A DNA stretch of 64,000 nt from Pseudomonas sessilinigenes (GTDB lineage Bacteria > Pseudomonadota > Gammaproteobacteria > Pseudomonadales > Pseudomonadaceae), in contig NZ_CP027706.1 in the NCBI RefSeq assembly GCF_003850565.1, forward strand, positions 6,448,001 through 6,512,000, read 5' to 3'. Position numbers and translations under genes: made by a program. The notes under the pieces are model-generated. The model was not told the origin of the DNA, searched no databases, and was given only the letters and a program-made list of their open reading frames with translations. Shown here one piece after another: positions 16,013 through 25,954 of this stretch; positions within the stretch are counted from its first letter, which is position 1; each line of letters opens with the position of its first letter.

Positions 16013-18622
16013 ATGACAGCCGACGAGACCCCGTACCAGACCGAACAGCAGCGCATTCGCTTCAGGCGCCTGAAACTGCACCAGCACGCGCCCGAAGCAG
16101 GCAACTGGGGACTGGCACTGTCCGGTGGCGGCATCCGCAGCGCCACGTTCTGCCTGGGGGTCCTGCAGGCGATGGCGCGAGCCCAGGCCCCGGGCCAACC
16201 AGCCGCCAGCCCGGGGGCTTCTCCTGCGGAAAACAGCCTGCTGTCGCGTTTCGACTATCTCTCCACGGTCAGTGGCGGTGGCTATATCGGCAGTTTCTTC
16301 TCCAGCCTGTTCCTGCCCGGGCGCCTGCGGGACAAGGCTCCCCTGGAGCCGGAAACCCAGGCCGCCCATGACGCCTACCAGGCGCTGCGTTTCGAGCCAC
16401 CAGGGCGCATCAGCACCGGCGTCGACTACAGCGAACGCCCGGTAGGCCAGGGCCCCGCGGCCTGGCTGCGGGAAAATGGCCGCTACCTGACGCCTACCGG
16501 TTCCGGCGACATGCTCTACGCCCTGGCCATGACCTGGCGCAACTGGCTGTCATTGCATGCCATGCTCGGGATGCCGATCCTGCTGCTGCTCAGCCTGCTG
16601 AGCCTGTTCCAGGTGCTTAGCCAGGCCAGCCTGTTGCTGTGGCCGCTGATGGCTGCCCTGCTCTTCGCCTTGCCCTGCGCCGTGGCCTACTGGCTGGTGA
16701 TTCCCCGTGGCGACCTGGACCAGCCCCCGCGACTGGACAACGGCGCATACCGCAGCTTGCTGGTCATCGTCGCCGGCCTCTGGGTTGGCGGCGGCCTGGC
16801 CTATGCCCTGGCTCAATGGCAGGCAGCGGGAGGCCTGGCCCTGGCTGCCGCCCTGGTGGGTAGCAGCGCACTGCTGATCACCCGGCAATTGGTGCGCCAC
16901 CTGGCCAACGATCGCGACCCGGGCCGCAACAGCACGTGCAGCAATTGCGTGCGCAACTATCGGGTACAGGTCACCCGGGCCCTGGGCCGGGCCATGGCGG
17001 CAGTGCTGGTGCTGGGTTTCCTGGCCTTGCTGGTGACCGCTGCCCAGGCCCTGTACGAGTACCTGCAGGCTTACCAGGCCCTGGGCACCATGGCATCGCT
17101 GGCCCTGGTGATGTGGCTGGTCCGGCGCCTGGTCGTGCTCAAGGACGAGAAGCCGCTTCCGGGCTGGATGCGCAAGCTGCCCCTGGATGTCCTCGCACTG
17201 ATCGCCGGAGCCCTGCTGCTGACCTTGCTGTGCCTGTGCTGGGCGTTGCTGGTGCAATGGGTCGCCCATGATGGCGGCACGCCGTCCTACAGCACGGCCA
17301 CGGCCTGGCGCCTGTTGCTCCTGAGCCTGCTGGCCGCTTCGCTGGTTTGTGTCAGTGGACGCTTCATCGGCTTTCTCAACACCTCCTCACTGCACGCCTT
17401 CTACAGCGCCCGGCTGACCCGTGCCTACCTGGGGGCGTCCAATGGCCGGCGCTTCAACGGGCCGGCACGGCAACGCCGGACCTACCTGAGCGTGGCCGAA
17501 CCGATGTCCAGCGACGACCTGTCGTTGCAGCAGTACTACGCCACGCCCAGCGCCGGGCCGGTGCACCTGATCAACGTCACCATGAACCTCACGGTGGACC
17601 CTGCCGAACAGCTGGTCCAGCGCGACCGCAAGGGCCAGCCGCTGTGCATCGCGCCGAATTGGGCCCCGGCCCTGGAGGGGACCTCCGGCCTTTGCGAAGG
17701 CCCGGCGGAAGGCTACACCCTGGATGGCAAGCCCTACCGCCGCGACCTGCACCACACGCCCTCCTCGGAGATCATGCAGCCCCTGAGCCTGGGCCAGTGG
17801 ATCGGGGTGTCCGGCGCGGCCTTCAGCACTGGCCTGGGCCGTGCCACCAGCCTGGGCATGTCGCTGGTGCTGGGCCTGGCCAACGTGCGCCTGGGGATCT
17901 GGTGGCCCAGTCGCTTCCTCGACCCTGGCCAGCAGCATTGGGTCCGGCAGGACCTCAAGCCCTGGACCTACTACAGCACCCAGGCCTATCTGTTCTATGA
18001 GTTGACTGCACGCTTCCACGGCTACCGTCGCGACTACCAGTACCTGTCCGACGGCGGGCATTTCGAGAACACCGCCACCTATGAACTGCTGCGCCAGGGA
18101 CGCCAGGTAAAGCTGATCGTTACCTGCGATTGCGGCTGCGACCCCGACTACCGCTTCGATGACCTGGCCAACCTGGTGCGCCTGGCGCGTATCGACCAGG
18201 CCCTGGAGATCCGCGAGGACCCGGGCGTGCTTCAGCATCCACTGCTCAAGACGGTGTTCGCCAGCCAGGAGCAGTTCCGCCAGCCACCTGGCGCCGACAG
18301 CCGCCAGTGCGCGCTACTGCTCAATGTGCATGCCCATACGCCGGGCTGCGAGAGCGGCATCGCCACCCAGCCCCATTGCCGGATCCTGGTGCTCAAGCCG
18401 CGCCTGATCGCCGGGCTGGCCCCCGACGTGCGCAATTACGCCCGCAACAACCCGGGCTTTCCCAACCAGAGCACCGTGGACCAGTTCTTCGACGAAGCGC
18501 AGTTCGAGAGCTACCGGCAACTGGGCCTGGAGATCGGCCGGACGCTGTTCGGCCAGGAGGGACAAGCCAACGAGATAGCCGAGGCGCTGTGGCGCTATCT
18601 CGATGGTGAAGCAGCGCTCTAG
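16013..18622 (+). CDS. Large membrane patatin-like phospholipase
   Basis: 869 residues. The patatin oxyanion loop SGGGIRS is at 37-43, the nucleophile Ser87 is in TVSGGGYIG, and the catalytic Asp680 is in SDGGHFENT, so the Ser-Asp dyad is intact. Between the two halves of the catalytic domain lie several helical membrane spans (about 190-220, 250-300, 330-370 and 390-450). The enzyme probably hydrolyses membrane phospholipids at the inner membrane. ATG at 16013 has AAGGAAGG 3-10 bases upstream. A convergent DUF3087 gene ends 2 bases away. No secretion-system gene (VgrG, PAAR) or immunity gene is adjacent. Confidence 0.85.
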   Translation: MTADETPYQTEQQRIRFRRLKLHQHAPEAGNWGLALSGGGIRSATFCLGVLQAMARAQAPGQPAASPGASPAENSLLSRFDYLSTVSGGGYIGSFFSSLFLPGRLRDKAPLEPETQAAHDAYQALRFEPPGRISTGVDYSERPVGQGPAAWLRENGRYLTPTGSGDMLYALAMTWRNWLSLHAMLGMPILLLLSLLSLFQVLSQASLLLWPLMAALLFALPCAVAYWLVIPRGDLDQPPRLDNGAYRSLLVIVAGLWVGGGLAYALAQWQAAGGLALAAALVGSSALLITRQLVRHLANDRDPGRNSTCSNCVRNYRVQVTRALGRAMAAVLVLGFLALLVTAAQALYEYLQAYQALGTMASLALVMWLVRRLVVLKDEKPLPGWMRKLPLDVLALIAGALLLTLLCLCWALLVQWVAHDGGTPSYSTATAWRLLLLSLLAASLVCVSGRFIGFLNTSSLHAFYSARLTRAYLGASNGRRFNGPARQRRTYLSVAEPMSSDDLSLQQYYATPSAGPVHLINVTMNLTVDPAEQLVQRDRKGQPLCIAPNWAPALEGTSGLCEGPAEGYTLDGKPYRRDLHHTPSSEIMQPLSLGQWIGVSGAAFSTGLGRATSLGMSLVLGLANVRLGIWWPSRFLDPGQQHWVRQDLKPWTYYSTQAYLFYELTARFHGYRRDYQYLSDGGHFENTATYELLRQGRQVKLIVTCDCGCDPDYRFDDLANLVRLARIDQALEIREDPGVLQHPLLKTVFASQEQFRQPPGADSRQCALLLNVHAHTPGCESGIATQPHCRILVLKPRLIAGLAPDVRNYARNNPGFPNQSTVDQFFDEAQFESYRQLGLEIGRTLFGQEGQANEIAEALWRYLDGEAAL

Positions 18623-18623
18623 C

Positions 18624-19154
18624 TCAGCGTGGCTGGTACGCCTTGACCGCCTCCAGCCATTGCGCCTGAAGGCGCTCCTGCTGCGGGTCGATGCCCTGTT
18701 CGGCCAGCAACGCCAGATGCCGCTCCACCTCGCCGAGCATCTGCCCATGGGCACTGGAGTTGGCATCGAGCTGGTGCATCTGGCCCAGCCCCAGGTGATA
18801 GAAACGCAGCAACTTGAGGGCGGCCGGATCGCGGGCGGCCACCCCGGCGGTGACCTGGTGCATGACGTTGGTCACCCGCATCAGGCTGCGCTTGAGGCGC
18901 CAGCCATAGACCGCTGCCGCCATCCAGGGTTGGCTCCAGAACACACTGCGCACCAGGGCGATGCACACCAGCAGGCCGACGCCCACCCCAGTAGCGTTCC
19001 AGACCAGGTTATCGCCGCCGCTCTGGCCGAACAGGGCCACGGCGGCGCTGGAGAACAGCATGGCCAGGGCCATGAACACCAGGGCGACGATCAGGGTGCT
19101 GCGCCGGGTCTGCCGACGGTAGAGCTCAGGGTCCTGGGGGGTGATGACGAACAT
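18624..19154 (-). CDS. DUF3087 inner-membrane protein
   Basis: 176 residues. The opening MFVITPQDPELYRRQTRRS, two membrane helices (about 20-45 and 55-80) and the soluble helical tail (SLMRVTNVMHQVTAGV, KLLRFYHLGLGQMHQLD) agree with DUF3087 proteins of Pseudomonas, whose function is unknown. ATG at 19154 was chosen because the conserved family sequence begins there. Convergent with the patatin. Confidence 0.75.
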   Translation of the reverse strand: MFVITPQDPELYRRQTRRSTLIVALVFMALAMLFSSAAVALFGQSGGDNLVWNATGVGVGLLVCIALVRSVFWSQPWMAAAVYGWRLKRSLMRVTNVMHQVTAGVAARDPAALKLLRFYHLGLGQMHQLDANSSAHGQMLGEVERHLALLAEQGIDPQQERLQAQWLEAVKAYQPR

Positions 19155-19280
19155 GGGGCGATGGACTCCACTGGCAAGGAAATGGGCGGGCATTATCACC
19201 GCTGGCGGCCACGGCGGTGACGAAAATCGCCGCACAAAACGGAAATATCCCCTCGGCTTGATCCAGGTCGGTATTCACCG

Positions 19281-20774
19281 CTACCGCTCCCGGGGCCGAC
19301 GGGGGCGCAATGCGCGTCCCAGGCGCCGCCAACCCAGCACCACGCCACTGACGCTGATCAGCAAGCCACCGGCACTGAACAGCAACATCCACAGGTCCCA
19401 CAGTGGTCGCTTGCTCAGCAGCGGCAGCCAGTCCCAACTGTGCAACAGGGCGAACAGCCAGCGCGAGGCACGCCGTGGCTGGTCCAACTGGCCCACCACC
19501 GCACCGGTGTAGAGATCCAGGTGCAACCAGGTCCGGGCCGGATCGTCGAAGCGCACCCGCAGTGCCGGCAGGCGCTGCTGCAGATGACCGAGCATGCTCT
19601 GGGGCTCCCGGGCGTAGTAATAGAAGTCATAGGCCTGTAGTCGCTCGACCTGCAGCGGTTGACCAGGGCTGATGGCCTGGGCTGCCTGTTGCAGGGTGCG
19701 GGGCTCGAACCGCAGCAGCACCCGGTCCGCGGCCATGTCCAGGATCCGCGTGCGCCCGGCGCTGTCGTAGCCGATCACGTAGCCCTGGCCGGCGATCATT
19801 CGCCACTCCAGCTCCCGGGTCTGCAGGCCATCATCGGCGAAGCGCTGCAAGACCTGCCCGGCGGTCACGGGGAACGCCCCGGCATCGAGGCTCGCTCCCT
19901 GATAGGCCGCCAGCGACAGCGGTCGGGCACTGCTGAAGACCGTCCACGGGTTCATCGACATCAGGCCACTGAAGATCCAGGTGATGGCGAGTACCCCGAA
20001 CAGCAGGCCGCCCAGGTGATGCCAACGGGCAAAGCCCTGGTAAGGCGAGCGCGAGCCATTGCGATAGGTACGGCCAAAGCGCCAGCGCATCAGCCCCACC
20101 GCCAATCCCAGGACCGCCATCAATGTCGCCCCCAGGGACAGGTAGGTGACGATCGGCCCCCAGGCACCATCGATACCGATGCCACGCAATGCATACAGCC
20201 AATGCAGCCAGGCACCGATCCAGTTCCAGGCCCGTTCGTTGGCGGTGGCATCGCGCACCACTTCGCCGGTACTACCGGAGACATACAGCAACCGATCCTC
20301 GGCATCGGCCACCGCCACCCGATGCAGCGGCCGGTCGCCATCCAGGGCCCGGGACAGGCTCCAGGTGTCCTGCTCGACCACGCCACGCTCGCTCGCCGCC
20401 ACCCCGGGAGCGAACTGGTGGGCCGCCGCCAGCGCCTGGGGCCAGTCGGTGGGTGGAATCAGCTGCGCGCTCCGGGCATCCACCGCCACTTTGTGCGCCC
20501 GGGGATATTCCAGGACATAACGCGGGGTTCCGGCCACCGTGAGCAGGCGCAGGCTGGTCGGCGCTTGCCCGTTGCCGGCGGCCGCCAGCACCCGCTCCAG
20601 GCTGGCCCCCGCCTCGTCCAGGACCAGGGGCGGCAAGTGCGCCAGGCGTTCGGCGGGGGTCAGCTTGGGATATCCGACATACAGCATCACGGCGCCGGAG
20701 ATGAACCACAGGGCCATGAATAGGCAGGCGACGATCCCCAGCCAGCGGTGCCAGAGGTACAGGTAACGCTTCAT
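19281..20774 (-). CDS. PepSY-associated inner-membrane protein
   Basis: 497 residues with membrane helices at about 12-35, 205-230, 260-285 and 455-480 and periplasmic PepSY-type domains between them. The first helix carries the HRWLG motif typical of PepSY_TM proteins, which accompany TonB receptors and are proposed ferrisiderophore or metal reductases. A second conserved part is FARWHHLGGLLFGVLAITWIFSG. It lies 52 bases after the TonB receptor gene and is probably the last gene of that operon. Confidence 0.85.
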   Translation of the reverse strand: MKRYLYLWHRWLGIVACLFMALWFISGAVMLYVGYPKLTPAERLAHLPPLVLDEAGASLERVLAAAGNGQAPTSLRLLTVAGTPRYVLEYPRAHKVAVDARSAQLIPPTDWPQALAAAHQFAPGVAASERGVVEQDTWSLSRALDGDRPLHRVAVADAEDRLLYVSGSTGEVVRDATANERAWNWIGAWLHWLYALRGIGIDGAWGPIVTYLSLGATLMAVLGLAVGLMRWRFGRTYRNGSRSPYQGFARWHHLGGLLFGVLAITWIFSGLMSMNPWTVFSSARPLSLAAYQGASLDAGAFPVTAGQVLQRFADDGLQTRELEWRMIAGQGYVIGYDSAGRTRILDMAADRVLLRFEPRTLQQAAQAISPGQPLQVERLQAYDFYYYAREPQSMLGHLQQRLPALRVRFDDPARTWLHLDLYTGAVVGQLDQPRRASRWLFALLHSWDWLPLLSKRPLWDLWMLLFSAGGLLISVSGVVLGWRRLGRALRPRRPRER

Positions 20775-20826
20775 CACATCGATCTCGCAGCGATGCGGGG
20801 CACCCCGGGCGCCCCGCCGGTTCAGG

Positions 20827-22995
20827 TCAGAAGCGCGTTTGCAGCGCCAGCTCGAAGGTCCGCGGCGCCCCCAGGTACAGCTGGGTCGACGCGGTGCTGC
20901 GGGCGTACACCCGGTCGGTGAGGTTGCGTACCCGGGCGGTGACCCGGGTATCGGCATCGACCCGATAGCCGACGAAGGCGCCGAAGATCGCGTAGCCCGG
21001 TGCATAGCGGGTGTTGGCCGCGTTGGCGTACATCGACGACACATAACGGCTGTCGGCCCCCACCTGCCAGGACGGGGCCAGGTCGTAGGTCAACCACAGG
21101 TTGGCCACCTTCTCGGGAATGTTGGTGGGACGGTTGCCCTTGCGCGATACCGGCCGGCCGCCGACGTTTTCATAGAACTCGTCGTACTGTGCATCGACAT
21201 AGGCGAAGTTGCCCTCGGCCAGAAGTTTGGGCGTGACCCGCAGCGACGCCGCCAGCTCGACCCCGCGGGAAGACTGCTGGCCCACCGGCTGGCTATTGCC
21301 GGGGTTGGCCGGGTCGGCGGTGGACAGGTTCTTGCGTTCGATACGGTAGGCCGCCAGGGTGGCCGAGCCGCGCCCTTCGAGGAAGTCGAACTTGCTGCCG
21401 ATTTCCCACTGGTTGCCGGTGCTCAGGTCGAAGTCGCGCACCTGGCCATAACTGGCGGTGGTGAGGACCCCAGAGGGCGGATCGGCGGCAGTGCTGTATT
21501 GCACATAGACATTGGCCGTCGGGGTCAGCTCGTAGACCAGCCCCAGGCGTCCGGTGGTAGGCCGGTACTTGCGCTGGAAGAACGCCGGGTTGGCAGCGTT
21601 GACGGCCCGGTAGTTGGTCACTTCCAGGTCGATCTGGTCATGGCGTAGGCCGCTGAGCAAGGACAAGCGCTCGCTGAGTTGCAGGCGGTTTTCCAGGAAC
21701 AGCGCCCAGGTGTCCACCTGGTTGCGCCGGTTCTTGTCGAAGCTGCGGCGCACTCCGGGCAGTTTCCAGAAGCTACCGGGCTCGAAGCGGTCCGGGTCGA
21801 CCTTGTCCACCGGGTCCGGCAAAGACAGCGGGTAGTTGCTCATGACGTTGTGGCTGTAGTCGATGCCCGCCGACCATTGGCTGTCCAGGCCGAACACATT
21901 GTTCTGATGCAGCAGTTCGAAGCGATTGCCGTTGAGCTCCTGGGCATGGCGCTGGAGCAAGATGCCGGAACGGATCACCTGGGAGTTGTCGGCGTTGTAG
22001 GCGTAGTTCTCGACGTTGCGGTATTCGCGATCGGCGTTGTAGTGGTACAGGGTGTTGCGCAGCGAGGTGGCGTCATCGACCTGGTAGTCGATGATCGAGC
22101 GCAACCAGCGCACCCGCTGCTCGTAGCGACCGTCTTCGACGTTGTAGTTCTCGAAGCGCCGGCTGCGCTGCACTTGCATCTTGCCCTCCAGCGGTGCCAG
22201 GGCCGGGGTCCCCCAGTAGGGACTGTCGACACGCTCGTCCTGGTACTCGAAGGCCAGGGTGTGGGAGAGCTGGTCGTTGATATCCGTCAGCAGGGAAAAG
22301 GCCAGGGTCCAGGCATCGCGTTGCTCGCGGTCGATGTAGCCGTTGCTGGTGCTGTGGTTGAAGTCCAGGCGCGCGTAGTGCCGGGGGCCCGGCCCGGCGT
22401 TGAGGGCGTGGTTGAACCCCAGGGACAGGTCGCGGCTGTCGTAGGAGCCGTAGCTGATCCGCCCTTCGTTGAACGACTCGCTGCGCGAGGCCAACTTGGT
22501 GATGTAGTTGATGGAGCCGCCTACGGCCCCAGCGCCGTAGAGAAAACTCGAGGGCCCGCCCACCGCCTCGACCCGATCGTAGATCCAGCTGTCCACCGGT
22601 CGCGCGGCGATGGAGTCGTACTGCACGCTGATGCCATTGAACAGCTGGGTGATTTGCGGGCCGGAGAAACCGCGATAGGACACGAACCCCGGGATACCCG
22701 GCGAGGAAGCGGCGTTCATGCCCGGCATGCCCAGTAGTACATCCTGGGTCGTGGCGGCGCCGCGCTGCTCGATCTGCTGGCGCTCGACCACGCTGATCGA
22801 CGCCGGGGTCTGCCTGGGAGTCAGGCCCAGGCGCGAACCGGTGGTGCCCTGGGTATCGAGTTGCAGGCCGAACTTCTTCTGTTCATCGGCGCTGATACGC
22901 ATCTGCGGCAATTCCAGCGTGCCCTCGGCCAGGGCGTTGAAAGACAGGGCGCAGCACAGCGCCGCGCAGCTTGGAGAGCGATACAGGTACTTCAT
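20827..22995 (-). CDS. TonB-dependent outer-membrane receptor
   Basis: 722 residues with a signal peptide (cleavage after FNALA), a plug (about 60-165, TPASISVVERQQIEQRGAATTQDVL) and a barrel ending in TRF. There is no STN domain, so it does not signal like FecA or FpvA. The DUF2946 protein upstream and PepSY protein downstream suggest transport of copper or another metal, or a siderophore. The start MKYLYRS was chosen to give a sensible signal peptide; an ATG eight codons upstream is possible. Confidence 0.85.
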   Translation of the reverse strand: MKYLYRSPSCAALCCALSFNALAEGTLELPQMRISADEQKKFGLQLDTQGTTGSRLGLTPRQTPASISVVERQQIEQRGAATTQDVLLGMPGMNAASSPGIPGFVSYRGFSGPQITQLFNGISVQYDSIAARPVDSWIYDRVEAVGGPSSFLYGAGAVGGSINYITKLASRSESFNEGRISYGSYDSRDLSLGFNHALNAGPGPRHYARLDFNHSTSNGYIDREQRDAWTLAFSLLTDINDQLSHTLAFEYQDERVDSPYWGTPALAPLEGKMQVQRSRRFENYNVEDGRYEQRVRWLRSIIDYQVDDATSLRNTLYHYNADREYRNVENYAYNADNSQVIRSGILLQRHAQELNGNRFELLHQNNVFGLDSQWSAGIDYSHNVMSNYPLSLPDPVDKVDPDRFEPGSFWKLPGVRRSFDKNRRNQVDTWALFLENRLQLSERLSLLSGLRHDQIDLEVTNYRAVNAANPAFFQRKYRPTTGRLGLVYELTPTANVYVQYSTAADPPSGVLTTASYGQVRDFDLSTGNQWEIGSKFDFLEGRGSATLAAYRIERKNLSTADPANPGNSQPVGQQSSRGVELAASLRVTPKLLAEGNFAYVDAQYDEFYENVGGRPVSRKGNRPTNIPEKVANLWLTYDLAPSWQVGADSRYVSSMYANAANTRYAPGYAIFGAFVGYRVDADTRVTARVRNLTDRVYARSTASTQLYLGAPRTFELALQTRF

Positions 22996-23113
22996 AGTCT
23001 CGGACTCGGAAAAGACCATCGAATGCCGCCCACCCGTGGCCACGCGAACGCGCGCACGGCAACAGGCCAGGGACGGCAGGGAGGCGACCGTGATGGATCG
23101 CCGGGGAGCCAGG

Positions 23114-23497
23114 TCAGCTCAGAGGGGGAGCCCGAGGGTTGAGAGGCGGCCAGCCATAGCGTGGCGGCGCCTTGTCATGTTGCGCGACCTTGGGTCGTTG
23201 CGGGCACTGGCGGCGCAACAGCCAGGCCAGGCAGAACAGCAGCCCCAGGCCCAGGGTGACAGCCGAGCACAGCGGGCAGACCAGGGTATTGAGCCAACCG
23301 GCACCTGCCTGGTCGCTGAAGTCGGTGTCGACCGCCGGGCCCTGGTTGCCTAGGGCGGAGCAGAACTGCCCGCCTACTCCATTGAGCTCCAGCCCTGCCA
23401 CCTGGCCATGACCCAATCCGCAGACGAACACGTTGAACAGCACGCAGAAATACAGCGTCCAGGCAACGTGGCGGCGATAGGGCGAGGTGCGAGTCAT
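23114..23497 (-). CDS. DUF2946-family small membrane protein
   Basis: 127 residues. An N-terminal hydrophobic helix (about 12-30) is followed by a periplasmic stretch with Cys residues and a second helix preceded by CPLCSAVT (about 85). DUF2946 proteins contain this type of Cys motif and are often encoded beside copper or metal TonB receptors. The start at 23497 fits the family. First gene of the probable three-gene operon with the receptor and PepSY protein. Confidence 0.75.
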   Translation of the reverse strand: MTRTSPYRRHVAWTLYFCVLFNVFVCGLGHGQVAGLELNGVGGQFCSALGNQGPAVDTDFSDQAGAGWLNTLVCPLCSAVTLGLGLLFCLAWLLRRQCPQRPKVAQHDKAPPRYGWPPLNPRAPPLS

Positions 23498-23596
23498 GGG
23501 GCGCAAGGTTAACAGCCGGCAACGCCGTGGAAAATCACCGTTACATTTTTCCTGAGCACGCCCCCCAGCGCTTCGTGTGGCGGCTGCGCACCCGGT

Positions 23597-23670
23597 CGCA
23601 GCCTCGCTCGCTCGGCAGCGGCTACAAGGGCTGGCACAGCTTGGTGTAGGCACTGCCGCAGGCTGCGCAC
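23597..23670. repeat. Two REP-like half elements
   Basis: GCAGCCTCGCTCGCTCGGCAGCGGCTACA is followed 19 bases later by GTAGGCACTGCCGCAGGCTGCGCAC. They are the two ends of the composite element seen at 7934-8051, here in outward order. They lie between the DUF2946 and universal stress genes. Confidence 0.65.
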
Positions 23671-23720
23671 GAGCCGCCGGGGATCGTGCGCTCAGCCAGG
23701 GATACCACGCTGGCGGGCGC

Positions 23721-24632
23721 TCATTCGCGGTCCAGGGATTTTACCGCCAGGATGCTGCCCGGCATCGAGTACAGCGCTCTCTCGGTGGTACTGCCGATCA
23801 GCCGGCCGAAGCCGCTGCGGTGCACGGTGCCCATGACCACGGCGTCCACCAGGTATTCATCGACGAACTGGGCGATGCCCGGGACCGGTGGCCCCATGAT
23901 GAAGTGGCGGAACTCCTGGGGTACGTTGTGCTCATCCCCCAGGCGCTCGAACTCCTGGTGCAGGGAGTCGCGCAACTCGTCCAGGCAACTGACGCTCCAG
24001 GCCGTGGAAGCCACCGGCGCCACGCCGTCGAGCATTGGCATCAGGTCATAGGCGTACAGCAGGTGCAGTTGCGCGTCGCACTGCAAGGCCAGGGCATTGG
24101 CGGTGCGGATGATCTGGGCATTGAGGCCGCTGATCTGGGTATCGGACTGGGCTGGGTCCACCGCCGCGACGATCCGCCGTGGCAGGTTGTTCGGCGCATC
24201 GTTGACCAGGTGCACCGGCACCGGGGCGTCGCGCAGCAGGTGGCAGTCCAGTGGTGTGACGAAGACCCGCTTGAGCGCCGATTCCAGGGTCACGTCCTTG
24301 ATCAGCAGGTCAGGCTTGAACTCGGCGATGTAGTCCAGCATGTCCTTGAGCACCTGGGTGCTCCAGATCACCTGGGTGCTGACTTCCACGCCCTGCTCGC
24401 GCATCCATTGCGCCTCCACCTGTAGCCAGTGCTCATGGCGTTGCAGATAAGCCTGGCGCTCGCTGTCCTCCAGGTGTTCTTCCCACAGGTAAGTGCGCGC
24501 TGGCGGTTCGACGAACACCAGGGCATGCAGCTTGGCGCCACTGGCCCGGGCCAGGGCGGCGGCCCGCCGGGCCGCGGGAGACTGGTGCTGCTGGGGATCG
24601 GCGATCAGCAGCAAACGCTGGTACTGGCTCAT
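23721..24632 (-). CDS. Tandem universal stress protein (UspE-like)
   Basis: 303 residues with two Usp domains (about 1-140 and 150-300). The second domain ends with the ATP-binding pattern GTVHRSGFGRLIGSTTERAL, while the first is less conserved. UspE-type proteins respond to stationary phase, low oxygen and other stress. ATG at 24632 has a perfect AAGGAGG ribosome site. Single gene, flanked by a repeat and the MFS gene. Confidence 0.85.
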   Translation of the reverse strand: MSQYQRLLLIADPQQHQSPAARRAAALARASGAKLHALVFVEPPARTYLWEEHLEDSERQAYLQRHEHWLQVEAQWMREQGVEVSTQVIWSTQVLKDMLDYIAEFKPDLLIKDVTLESALKRVFVTPLDCHLLRDAPVPVHLVNDAPNNLPRRIVAAVDPAQSDTQISGLNAQIIRTANALALQCDAQLHLLYAYDLMPMLDGVAPVASTAWSVSCLDELRDSLHQEFERLGDEHNVPQEFRHFIMGPPVPGIAQFVDEYLVDAVVMGTVHRSGFGRLIGSTTERALYSMPGSILAVKSLDRE

Positions 24633-24729
24633 GGTGCACCTCCTTGTTGGGCAGTGGCCTTGAGTGTCGAGCCTGGCAGCCACGGACGCCTTGATACGCA
24701 TCAACGGCGCCAGCGCTTCTCCATAAAGA

Positions 24730-25857
24730 CTAGCGGCGCAAGCCCGGCAAGCACAGCAACAGGGCCATTGCGCCGCATAGGCACAGGCTCGCCCCCAGGG
24801 CCTGGCCCCAACCCACCAGCAGCAATCCGGCACCGATCAACAAGTAATAGAACAACCCGAACAGGGCCCCGGCGCTGCCCAGTCGGTCGCTATAGGCCGC
24901 CAGGGCCGAGCCGAGGATATTCGGGATTGCCAGGCCGAAACCCAGCACCACTGCGCCCATGGGCAACACCAGCCACAGGCTGTGTTGCAAGGCCAGCACC
25001 CCCAGGCCTCCGGCCAGCACCGCCAGGGCCGCCAGCACCAGCAGCCGGGCACTCTGCCAACCGCGTCCGAGCAACCAGCGATTGCACCAGGCACCACAGC
25101 CGGAGCCCAGGGCCAGCAACGCGCCGCTGTAGCCGAACCATTGCTCGCCCTGGCCCAGTTGGCGGAACAGGAAGGGGCCGAGGCTGTAGTAGCTGAGCAA
25201 GGCAATGTTGAACGCCGCCACCAGCAGCGCCGAGCGCCAGATACCGGTATCGCGCAGCATCTGCCACAGGGTCCCGACCAGGGGCGCCAGGGGCTGGGCC
25301 GGCGGACGGGTTTCCGGCAGCGCTCGGGCACAACAGGCGAGCAATATCAGGGCCAGCACCAACAGCGCGCCCAAGGCTCCGCGATACCCCAGGGCCTGGG
25401 TCAGGCCCGAACCGACGAACAGGCCAATGGCCGGGCTGGCCGCCAGCACCATGCCCACCAGGGAGAACACCCGGGCCAGTTCACGCCCCTGGAACAGGTC
25501 CCGCAACAAGGTCTGGGTCACCACCGAGCCAGCCGCCACGCCCATGGCGGCCAGGGCCTGGCAACACAAAAAGGCAGCGAAGTCGTTGGCCAGCAGCCCC
25601 AGGCACTGGGCCAGGGCATACAGGGCCAGGCCGCCCAGCAACGCCGGGCGTCGGCCCCAGCGATCGCTCAGGCGGCCCCACAATACAACGCCCGGGGCAA
25701 ACCCCAGGATGAATACCGAAAGGCTCTGGGCCGCCTGTTCCGGGGGCACGCCGAAGGCCTGGCCGACATCGGCCAGGGCTGGGCTGTAGAGGGTCTGGGC
25801 GATCTGCGGGAACATCAGCAAGATCATGGCCAGGGGCATTAAGGTACGGGGATTCAT
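24730..25857 (-). CDS. Bcr/CflA-like MFS efflux transporter
   Basis: 375 residues with twelve predicted helices. GRLSDRWGRRPALLGG near residue 70 is the conserved loop 2-3 motif of drug-proton antiporters, and an APGVV segment precedes it. Likely exports a drug or metabolite. It is divergent from an AraC regulator that begins 97 bases away. ATG at 25857 was chosen; an ATG eight codons upstream is possible. Confidence 0.82.
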   Translation of the reverse strand: MNPRTLMPLAMILLMFPQIAQTLYSPALADVGQAFGVPPEQAAQSLSVFILGFAPGVVLWGRLSDRWGRRPALLGGLALYALAQCLGLLANDFAAFLCCQALAAMGVAAGSVVTQTLLRDLFQGRELARVFSLVGMVLAASPAIGLFVGSGLTQALGYRGALGALLVLALILLACCARALPETRPPAQPLAPLVGTLWQMLRDTGIWRSALLVAAFNIALLSYYSLGPFLFRQLGQGEQWFGYSGALLALGSGCGAWCNRWLLGRGWQSARLLVLAALAVLAGGLGVLALQHSLWLVLPMGAVVLGFGLAIPNILGSALAAYSDRLGSAGALFGLFYYLLIGAGLLLVGWGQALGASLCLCGAMALLLCLPGLRR

Positions 25858-25954
25858 CAGAGTGCTCGGCAAGAAAAACATGCCGACGATTCTAGGCAGG
25901 CAGCATTGGCGTATTATCGAAGCCCTGCCAATAAACATCGGAAACCAGACAACC

